From Prevotellaceae bacterium (GTDB lineage: Bacteria; Bacteroidota; Bacteroidia; Bacteroidales; UBA932): 5,265 nt of DNA. The notes below the pieces were generated by a model. That model was not told where the DNA came from, ran no database searches, and saw nothing but the letters and a program-made list of their open reading frames with translations. Both the position numbers and the translations under genes were made by a program. The stretch is from assembly GCA_031264645.1 (NCBI GenBank), contig JAISDR010000093.1, positions 1 through 5,265 on the forward strand, in the 5' to 3' direction. Positions 1 through 5,265 of this stretch are shown here, piece after piece. The first letter of the stretch is position 1; every line of letters begins with the position of its first letter.

Positions 1-1890
1 TCCATTTCCATGCAGACCCAAATATACACGATAACGCCGAAGGAGGAAAACAAACCTCAACAGTCACAGCAGACTGTTCCAAATGTGGAACAGAAACCGC
101 TGCTTACTCTATACGACCTTTTCGGGTTCAGTGAAGAGGAACGCAAACAGCTAAATACTAAAAAGAAAGGGAAAAGAAAACCTGTTCCCTTACAGAGAAA
201 ACCCGTACAGCTCGACCTGTTCTCCCAACAGTCAAACACCAAATCAAATGAAAATACGCCTGCAGCGTCATCAGTGAATGAAACCGTACTCAAACATTAT
301 CGGGAAATCAAAGAAAAACACCGGAATGCGCTGCTGCTTTTACGCGAAGGCGACAGATACAGGGCATTTGGAGAGGACGCCGGTCATATTGCCAGAATAC
401 TCGGTACGGGACTTGTCAACGCCGGCGGAACGGATGAAACAGGTTTTCCCGCCAGTGCGCTGGATACAAATTTGCCACAGCTGGTAAGGGCGGGACATCA
501 CGTCGCGATTGGCGAAGCTCCGGAATCTCCCAAAATCGACAAAAAACAGGAGGTAAGTGTTTTGCCCGCTGAACCGCGACCTTATTCCGGCACATTACAG
601 AATTTTCACAAACAGGGCTCTTTGACGGAAGACAGCGGACAGACCGGCTTTTTAAAGGAACGCTATCGCGATGAAGCCATATTCATGCCGCTGGAATTAA
701 ATCCCCTGCAGGAACAGAAAGCAAAACAGTATATTCAACTGCGGGATACCTATCATTCACTGTATAATTACGAAGCGTCCGAACTGAAAGAAAACACCGG
801 ATTGCGGGAGAATCTGAATGAACTTTACGATACATTTGTAAAACGGTACGGCAATCTTAACGACAGGAAAAACCTTGACTTAATCAAAATGGATGCCGGC
901 GGAATGGAGATACTTTCTCTGGAACACTTCCGCGAAGGTAAATTGACAAAAGCCGATATTTTTAATCATCCCGTTTCCTTCAATCCGAATGAAATCCGAC
1001 AGGTGGACACTTCAACTGAAGCCCTTTCCGCATCGCTGAACAGATTCGGCGAGGTCAATACGGAATACATGCTTTCCCTCATGCCGGAAAAAAGTGCGGA
1101 AGAAATGCTGCACGAACTTCACGGACGCATTTACTACAATCCGCTGATTGATAATTACGAAGTGTCGGACAGGTTTATCGCCGGTAACGTGATTGAAAAG
1201 GTGGAAGCTGTCGAAAAATATCTGAAAAATCATCCACAGGACGGGAACGCGGCAGCTGTTGCCGAATCATTGAAGGCACTGAAGGATGCTGTTCCACGTC
1301 CGATAACATTTGAGGAACTTGACTTCAATTTCGGAGAACGCTGGATACCTGCAGGAATTTATTCGCAGTATGCAACGCATCTGTTTGATGTGGATACAAA
1401 TATTCAATACTCATCCGTACGTGACGAATATTCCGTCAAAGCGGATCACCGCAATGCCGGTATTTATGAAAAATTCAATATCAGAGGCGAGTTTAAGAAT
1501 TATGACGGTCTGGCGCTGATGAAACATGCACTGCACAATACGACGCCCAATATCAGCAAATCAGTCCGGACAACAAACAGCGAAGGCGAATCTGTTACCG
1601 TCAAAGTGCGTGACGGCGAGAAAATTCAACTTGCAAATTCAAAGATAGATGAAATCCGTACAGGCTTCACGGACTGGCTGAACCTGCAAACTCCCGAATT
1701 TAAAGACCGGCTCGCAAACCTTTACAACCGTACATTCAACTGTTTTGTGCGTCCACAGTATGACGGTTCGCATCAGACTTTTCCGGGTCTGGATCTGAAA
1801 GCTCTGGGCATTCCCACCCTGTACCAAAGCCAGAAGGACGCCGTCTGGATGCTGAAACAGAATGGCGGCGGAATATGCGACCACGAGGTG
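1..1890 (+). CDS. 5' exon of a large SF2/SNF2-like helicase (methylase/helicase family of Bacteroidales mobile elements), partial and intron-interrupted
   Basis: Seen: one open frame runs from the left edge (an ATG lies at 10, but the frame has no stop before it) to the intron junction. About 627 codons follow that ATG; unspliced, the frame reads three intron codons (LRP) and stops at 1900-1902. Order, numbered from that ATG: a polar linker with LTLYDLFGFSEEER (about 32-45), a MutS domain I-like segment (about 94-174), a long helix-rich region of unknown role (about 215-590), then IPTLYQSQKDAVWML (601-615), which resembles a helicase Q motif, and GGGICDHEV (619-627), the first half of Walker A. 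Known: I recall very large Bacteroidales element proteins with an N-terminal N6-adenine methylase and this helicase region, so the true start is probably upstream. Inferred: a cytoplasmic, ATP-dependent DNA-remodelling or protective role in a conjugative element; the substrate is unknown. The ATG at 10 could still be a real start, because no clear ribosome-binding site decides it. Confidence 0.8.
289..531 (+). other. MutS domain I-like segment inside the helicase gene
   Basis: The translated segment carries the pattern HYREIKEKHRNALLLLREGD, then a YRAFGEDAGHIARILG-type stretch, then GFPASALDTNLPQLVRAGHH followed by VAIGE. This matches the known layout of MutS domain I: 'LLLFRxGDFYExFGEDA...' followed by 'GFPxHALDxYLPRLVxAGYxVAIcE'. 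In MutS that domain contacts mismatched DNA through a Phe-x-Glu motif; here the equivalent 'DFYE' position reads DRYR, so the mismatch-wedge residues are absent. A general DNA-binding role is inferred, not mismatch recognition. The resemblance is by eye only. Confidence 0.65.
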
Positions 1891-2129
1891 CTGCGCCCAT
1901 AAGGGGCATATAGTAAATGTAGCCTTAGCAAGCTACCGGGCAAGGGTTTTCGACGCCCGTCATTAGCCAACTTATCCATTTAGCCGAAAGGCGGTGGGGA
2001 GTGTCGCATGTTGGAAACGGCATAAGTCAGTTAACTATCATACTGCTACTGAATGTCTAAATGAAATGATAGATATGAGGATGAAGACTATACTGTTTGA
2101 ACGACAGCCCAAGATGTTAGTTGGTAAAC

Positions 2130-2158
2130 CCCGACGTAAGATAGTTACGAACGTCGGG
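2130..2158 (+). ncRNA. Domain I hairpin, probable EBS2 loop
   Basis: CCCGACGT (2130-2137) pairs perfectly with ACGTCGGG (2151-2158) around a 13-base loop. It sits directly before the EBS1 hairpin, as the EBS2 hairpin does in Ll.LtrB. Loop bases TAGTT (2142-2146) could pair with exon bases GACCA (1879-1883) with one G-U pair and one C/A mismatch. The hairpin is clear; the EBS2-IBS2 pairing is weak. Confidence 0.5.
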
Positions 2159-2212
2159 CTGCAATACTTCTACTTTCCGACTTCGAGTACGAGAGCCGAA
2201 AACCGATTGCAG
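2159..2212 (+). ncRNA. Domain I hairpin carrying the putative EBS1
   Basis: CTGCAAT (2159-2165) pairs with ATTGCAG (2206-2212). The loop begins with TACTTC (2165-2170), which can pair over all six positions, two of them G-U, with GAGGTG (1885-1890), the last six bases of the proposed 5' exon. The position just inside the stem matches EBS1 of Ll.LtrB. The downstream loop sequence TTTCCGACTTCGAG also resembles that part of domain I. EBS1-IBS1 pairing chooses the 5' splice site and the DNA target. Confidence 0.55.
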
Positions 2213-2356
2213 GTCAGCCACGATAAGTGGAAAAGGGCGAAAATCGCATCCGACAATCTATCCGCTATGTTACTTGTATGTCTAAATGGGGATTACCTAA
2301 GTAGGAATGCCGAAAGGCTATGGAAATTGTTCCTGAATATCCTATATGGTAACAGA

Positions 2357-2408
2357 GTCTCCGTAGTAGTCCGAGCAAGGGAAAGCCTTGTACATGGCGA
2401 AGGGAGAC
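2357..2408 (+). ncRNA. Group II intron domain III
   Basis: An outer stem GTCTCC (2357-2362) pairs with GGAGAC (2403-2408). Inside it are the conserved GTAGTAGTC stretch, an inner hairpin CAAGG/CCTTG (2376-2390), and TACATGGCGAAGG. This closely matches domain III of Ll.LtrB (CGTAGTAGTCTGAG...TTTACATGGCAAAGG). Domain III acts as a catalytic effector that speeds splicing. A small hairpin GTATT/AATAC (2414-2426) follows at the base of domain IV, just before the ORF. Confidence 0.85.
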
Positions 2409-2452
2409 AGTTGGTATTTTTAATACGTTTAACGAAAAATGTGTGAGACATT

Positions 2453-4258
2453 ATGAGAGATTCAGAAAATGTATTAAACAGTCTGGCCGGGCATGGCTCA
2501 GACCTAAATTACAAGTTTGAACGGCTTTATCGGCTGATGTTCAATGAGAATCTGTATGCGTTAGCCTATCAGAACATTGCCTCTAATGAAGGCAGTTGTA
2601 CGAAAGGCACAGACGGTCAGTCCATAAGTGGAATGAGTGTCGAACGCATACAAAACATCATTAATAAATTGAAAGATGAAAGCTATCAACCGTATCCTGC
2701 TAAAAGAGTTTACATTCCTAAAAAGAATGGCAAGAAACGTCCATTAGGCATTCCCGCCTCTGATGACAAACTTGTACATGAAGTCGTAAGAATGATTCTT
2801 GAATCCATTTATGAAGGACATTTTGAAAAATGTTCCCACGGATTCAGACCGCACCGCAGTTGTCACACTGCATTGGCTTCCATTCATGAGGGATTTGACG
2901 GAACTCGCTGGTTTATTGAGGGCGACATCAAAGGATTCTTTGACAACATCGACCATGATGTTATGATAGGTATTCTTTCAGAACGCATATCAGACCAACG
3001 TTTCTTACGTCTGATTCGTAAATTCCTGAACGCTGGATATATGGAAAAATGGCAATTTCACAACACATTTAGCGGAGCTCCGCAAGGAGGTGTTGTCAGT
3101 CCGATTCTGGCAAATATTTATCTGGATAAACTGGATAAGTATATGCAGGAATATATTCTGGCTTTCAATAAAGGCGGTAAACGGAGAGTAAATCCTGAAT
3201 ATAAAAGGATTCAATCTCGAAAAAGCAAACGGGTAAAGAAACTAAAGAATGAAATGGACGAGCAGAAGAAAGAAGCATTGCGGCAGGAGATTAATCAACT
3301 CCATATTGAAATGCACCAATTTCCTGCAACTCTGGACATGGATGAAAATTTCAGACGTATGAGATACGTTCGTTATGCCGATGATTTTCTGATTGGTGTT
3401 ATTGGAAGTAGAGAAGATTGTGTGAAAGCAAAGGAAGATATTAAAAACTACCTGTCTGACACATTGAAACTTGAACTTTCCGAAGAAAAGACATTAATCA
3501 CCAATTCAAGCGACAAAGCGAAGTTCTTGGGCTATGAGATTACAATCCGCAGAAGTGAAAAGACAAGAAAGGACAGCAGAGGTGTAACTCGCCGCTCTCT
3601 TAACCACAGGACAGTACTTCTCTTACCTATGGAGGTAATGAGGAAGAAACTGCTTGACTATGGTGCAATGAAAATCATAGTAGAGAACGGAAAAGAGAAA
3701 TGGCAGTCTACATCCCGACCCTTCCTTAGAAATAATGATGACCTTGAAATCCTGAACCGATACAACTCGGAGATAAGAGGCATCTATAATTATTATTGTC
3801 TTGCCAACAACTGCAACATTCTTAACAGTTTCTATTACCACATGAAAGAAAGTATGTTCAAAACATTTTCGTCAAAGTATGAATCGACTGTACGGAAGAT
3901 TATCCGAAAATACACTCGTGATAAAATATTCCATGTGCAGTATGAGGATAACAGAGGTAAAATCAAAGAGCGTACCTTATATCATGGTGGGTTTAGGCAA
4001 CAAAAGCATGCAAGATTGGACTTTGCGGACAATCTGCCCAGTTATCGCGCAACCCAAAATACAAGCCTGATGGCACGGCTTAAAGCGCGCGAATGTGAAT
4101 ATTGCGGGGCAACGGACAATTTGCAAATGTTTCATGTCCGTAAACTCAAAAATCTGGAAGGCAAACAAGAATGGGAACGTTTTATGATTGCCCGAAAGAG
4201 GAAAACAATAGCTGTTTGTAACAACTGTTATCGCAAAATTCATGGAAACAAGAAATAG
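2453..4258 (+). CDS. ltrA: Group II intron-encoded reverse transcriptase/maturase with HNH endonuclease domain (LtrA-like)
   Basis: 601 residues, against about 599 for lactococcal LtrA, which it resembles throughout. Seen in order: RT-0 (about 33-62), RT-1 with PLGIP (97-101), RT-2 with HGFRPHRSCHTAL (129-141), RT-3 EGDIKGFFDNID with catalytic D158, RT-4 GAPQGGVVSPILANIYL (208-224), a Lys/Arg-rich insert (about 235-300) usual in this lineage, RT-5 YADD (308-311), RT-6/7 up to FLGYEI (358-363), maturase domain X with YNSEIRGIYNYY (437-448), and a C-terminal HNH/zinc domain with C548, C551, H561, C589, C592 and H597. Known role: it binds the intron RNA, aids splicing, and performs target-primed reverse transcription during retrohoming. 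Two HNH histidines of LtrA are replaced, by F560 and Y593. The start is the first ATG after an in-frame TGA at 2444-2446; there is no obvious Shine-Dalgarno. The stop lies 18 bases before domain V. The coding sequence looks more AT-rich than the flanking exons, consistent with a separate origin. Confidence 0.96.
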   Translation: MRDSENVLNSLAGHGSDLNYKFERLYRLMFNENLYALAYQNIASNEGSCTKGTDGQSISGMSVERIQNIINKLKDESYQPYPAKRVYIPKKNGKKRPLGIPASDDKLVHEVVRMILESIYEGHFEKCSHGFRPHRSCHTALASIHEGFDGTRWFIEGDIKGFFDNIDHDVMIGILSERISDQRFLRLIRKFLNAGYMEKWQFHNTFSGAPQGGVVSPILANIYLDKLDKYMQEYILAFNKGGKRRVNPEYKRIQSRKSKRVKKLKNEMDEQKKEALRQEINQLHIEMHQFPATLDMDENFRRMRYVRYADDFLIGVIGSREDCVKAKEDIKNYLSDTLKLELSEEKTLITNSSDKAKFLGYEITIRRSEKTRKDSRGVTRRSLNHRTVLLLPMEVMRKKLLDYGAMKIIVENGKEKWQSTSRPFLRNNDDLEILNRYNSEIRGIYNYYCLANNCNILNSFYYHMKESMFKTFSSKYESTVRKIIRKYTRDKIFHVQYEDNRGKIKERTLYHGGFRQQKHARLDFADNLPSYRATQNTSLMARLKARECEYCGATDNLQMFHVRKLKNLEGKQEWERFMIARKRKTIAVCNNCYRKIHGNKK

Positions 4259-4276
4259 ACTGAATATATCAATGGA

Positions 4277-4310
4277 GAGCCGTATACATGGAGACGTGTA
4301 CGTACGGTTC
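4277..4310 (+). ncRNA. Group II intron domain V (catalytic hairpin)
   Basis: A 34-base hairpin, the standard length. The lower stem GAGCCGTA pairs with TACGGTTC and includes the AGC catalytic triad at 4278-4280; a two-base bulge CG follows; the upper stem TACATG/CGTGTA is capped by a GAGA (GNRA) tetraloop. It is nearly identical to domain V of Ll.LtrB and similar bacterial introns. It binds the catalytic magnesium ions for both splicing steps. All key elements appear intact. Confidence 0.95.
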
Positions 4311-4313
4311 GGT

Positions 4314-4373
4314 GGCGAGCATATTGAAACCTACCGTCCGAAAGGACGGCAAGGCGCGATGTGCTTAGCCTGT
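4314..4373 (+). ncRNA. Group II intron domain VI with branch-point A4367 and 3' splice site
   Basis: A three-base linker (GGT) separates this from domain V, the usual spacing. GGC GAGCATAT (4314-4324) pairs with ATGTGCTT A GCC (4359-4370), leaving A4367 as the single bulged base. That is the expected branch-point adenosine for lariat formation. A distal hairpin CCGTCC-GAAA-GGACGG occupies 4334-4349. With the intron ending at 4373 the bulged A is seven bases from the 3' end, as in Ll.LtrB. The last three bases are TGT, so the terminal pair is GT rather than the usual AY. Confidence 0.85.
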
Positions 4374-4397
4374 GGAGCGGGTAAAACCCTGATAATG

Positions 4398-4405
4398 TGC
4401 TGCCC
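4398..4405 (+). other. Frameshift site in the 3' exon
   Basis: The bases ATG TGC TGC CC GCA TAC GAA show the phase change. One extra base in the C run (CCC to CCCC) would restore MCCPAYEMK. Family members, as I recall them, read roughly LIMC-x-A-AYEMKRLGL, so a two-base loss plus a one-base gain (TGCGCTGCC to TGCTGCCC) would also fit. Nothing here looks like a programmed slippery site. Confidence 0.75.
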
Positions 4406-4648
4406 GCATACGAAATGAAACGGCTGGGACTGGCAAACAAGCCGATGATTGTCGGTTTGAAAGCCAACATACACGAGATAGCGCAGACGTTTCAGACTGC
4501 ATATCCCGATGCTAAAATCCTGTATCCGGGAAAAGGAGATTTCACGCCCAAAAACCGCATGAAAATCTTCAACGATATAAAAAACAATTCGTGGGATGCG
4601 GTGATTTTAACGCATGACCAGTTCGGAATGATACCCCAGTCTCCAAAA

Positions 4649-4816
4649 ATACAGAAACAGATTCTGGAACAGGAACTGGAGGGCGTGGAGGAAAATCTGG
4701 AGGTATTGCGCAGTCAGGGAAAGGACATATCGAAAGCCATGTTGCGCGGCGTGGAAAAACGCAAGGAAAACCTCGAAGTCAAAATCATGGAACTCACGGA
4801 GCAGATAAAAAGACGC
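4649..4816 (+). other. Coiled-coil-like helical insert between helicase motifs I and II
   Basis: The translation is almost entirely Glu, Lys, Leu, Gln and Arg with spaced Leu/Ile/Val residues: it begins IQKQILEQELEGVEENLEVL, continues past a GKDISKAML turn, and ends KIMELTEQIKRR. This suggests two antiparallel helices projecting from the first RecA-like lobe. Its function is unknown; I recall a similar insert in related Bacteroidales element helicases. Confidence 0.5.
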
Positions 4817-5265
4817 ACCGACGATGTTGCCGATTTCAAAACCATGGGCATCGACCATATTTTTGTGGACGAAAGTCACCGTTTTAAAAACCTGATGTTC
4901 ACTACCCGCCACGATCAGGTAGCGGGTCTTGGCAGTCCCGAAGGCTCGCAGCGGGCGCTTAACATGCTGTTTGCCCTTCGCACCGTTCAGGAACGGACAG
5001 GAAAAGACCTGGGAGCAACCTTTCTGTCGGGAACGACGGTAAGCAATTCGCTGACGGAGCTGTATCTGCTTTTCAAATATCTGCGTCCGCGGGAACTGGA
5101 ACGGCAGAATATCGGAACGTTCGATGCATGGGCAGCCGTTTTTGCGAAAAAATCGACCGACTACGAGTTTTCCGTAACCAATGAGATTATTCAAAAGGAA
5201 CGTTTCCGGTATTTTATTAAAGTGCCGGAACTGGCGGCATTTTACAGTGAGATAACCGATTTCCG

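Larger units (their letters stand above)
1891..2412 (+). ncRNA. Group II intron catalytic RNA, domains I to III
   Basis: About 520 bases without a credible gene, filled with paired segments. Near the 5' end, CCC (1896-1898) can pair with GGG downstream. TAAATG (1914-1919) pairs with CATTTA (1977-1982), enclosing two hairpins: GTAGC/GCTAC (1919-1936) and CGGGC/GCCCG (1937-1959). A GNRA-capped hairpin GCCGAAAGGC follows at 1983-1992. Two larger hairpins (2130-2158 and 2159-2212) are where the exon-binding loops lie in Ll.LtrB. GGGGATTACC with a second GCCGAAAGGC (2309-2318) resembles domain II, and domain III follows. In the folded RNA, domain I is the scaffold that recognises the 5' exon; domains II and III stabilise the core. 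The domain limits come from comparison with remembered Ll.LtrB sequence, not from a covariance model. Confidence 0.85.
1891..4373 (+). mobile_element. Complete group II intron with LtrA-type ORF, inserted in the Walker A codons of the helicase gene
   Basis: A self-splicing retroelement of about 2.48 kb. Seen: a 5' end reading CTGCGCCC, close to the GTGCGCCC start of Ll.LtrB; structured RNA with a domain III signature (CGTAGTAGTC); a reverse transcriptase/maturase ORF in domain IV; a 34-base domain V; and a domain VI helix with a bulged A seven bases from the 3' end. Removing 1891-4373 joins GAG GTG to GGA GCG GGT AAA, giving the expected helicase P-loop EVGAGKT in frame, which is the main argument for these exact ends. 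The intron has the same orientation as the host gene, as splicing requires. Caveats: the first base would be C rather than the near-invariant G, and the intron would end GT rather than the usual AT or AC. A canonical GTG start at 1888 would delete the valine codon from the product. The element itself is certain; the exact ends are likely but not proven. Confidence 0.93.
4374..5265 (+). pseudogene. 3' exon of the helicase gene, with a net -1 frameshift near its start; runs off the right edge
   Basis: Seen: from 4374 the frame reads GAGKTLIMC, completing Walker A after the V of the 5' exon. It then goes out of phase at 4398-4405 and reaches a TGA at 4416-4418. The helicase continues one frame over from GCA at 4406 as AYEMKRLGLANKPMIVGLKA and stays open to the window end. 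Features in the second frame: THDQFGMIPQ (from 4610), a helical coiled-coil-like insert (about 4649-4816), motif II VDESHRFKN (from 4865), and LSGTTV (5024-5041), resembling SF2 motif III. Known: these are the ATP-binding and hydrolysis motifs of SF2/SNF2-like helicases. If the shift is real, even spliced RNA encodes a protein ending just after the P-loop. ATG 4415 could start a separate fragment lacking Walker A. An assembly error is an equally good explanation; the intact remainder, with no further stops, favours error or recent loss. Confidence 0.75.

Noticed and set aside
57..293. Minus-strand ORF of 78 codons, and similar short ORFs elsewhere in the exons and the RT gene
   Set aside because: All are antisense or out-of-frame to well-supported coding sequence and lack recognisable domains or start signals.
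1888..1892. Canonical GTGC start of the intron at 1888
   Set aside because: It would remove the valine codon from EVGAGKT, gives poor EBS1 pairing, and would put two additional bases (CT) before the conserved GCGCCC. It remains the main alternative.
1994..2446. A 150-codon + strand ORF in the same frame as the reverse transcriptase, ending 6 bases before its ATG
   Set aside because: It overlaps the conserved structured RNA of domains I-III, its protein shows no recognisable motif, and the base pairing explains the sequence. The shared frame appears to be chance.
2453..4258. Retron, diversity-generating retroelement or CRISPR-associated reverse transcriptase
   Set aside because: The protein has RT-0, domain X and an HNH domain of the LtrA type, and is flanked by domains III, V and VI of a group II intron. 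No template/variable repeat, retron RNA or CRISPR repeats were seen.
4334..4349. Perfect hairpin CCGTCC-GAAA-GGACGG as a transcription terminator
   Set aside because: No T tract follows it, and it is the distal stem of intron domain VI.
4607..5194. A 195-codon minus-strand ORF
   Set aside because: It lies opposite the conserved helicase frame carrying DESH and LSGT motifs; no domain is recognisable, so it is an antisense shadow.

Overview
The window looks like part of a Bacteroidales (Bacteroides/Parabacteroides-type) mobile or conjugative element. The basis is recalled protein-family resemblance: a very large methylase/helicase-type protein typical of Bacteroidales integrative elements, and weak or absent Shine-Dalgarno signals. 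No search was run, so the host is an inference.

Layout. Bases 1-1890 are the 5' exon of a large + strand gene. Its frame is open at the left edge, so the gene probably begins upstream. The exon encodes a linker, a domain resembling the N-terminal domain I of MutS, a long helical region, and then the start of an SF2/SNF2-like helicase core, ending in the first half of the Walker A motif (...CDHEV). Bases 1891-4373 are a complete group II intron of the Ll.LtrB/LtrA type (mitochondrial-like ORF class, probably IIA RNA). It consists of 5' catalytic RNA domains I-III (1891 to about 2412), a 601-residue reverse transcriptase/maturase/HNH protein in domain IV (2453-4258), domain V (4277-4310) and domain VI with a bulged branch-point A (4367). 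Bases 4374-5265 are the 3' exon of the interrupted gene. It resumes exactly with GAGKT, the second half of Walker A, and continues through the DESH motif II and an LSGT motif III-like segment to the right edge, where it is still open.

How the parts relate. The intron lies in the same orientation as its host gene and separates V from GAGKT, so the helicase ATPase can be made only from spliced RNA. The encoded protein would assist splicing and drive retrohoming. Three details stand out. The inferred first intron base is C instead of the conserved G, and the penultimate base is G instead of A, so the usual first/penultimate contact may have become a C-G pair. The 3' exon has a net one-base frameshift about 25-32 bases after the junction, which would leave the spliced helicase truncated unless it is a sequence error. 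The HNH domain of the intron protein lacks two histidines that are present in LtrA. No tRNA, rRNA, CRISPR array, insertion sequence, promoter or factor-independent terminator was recognised.
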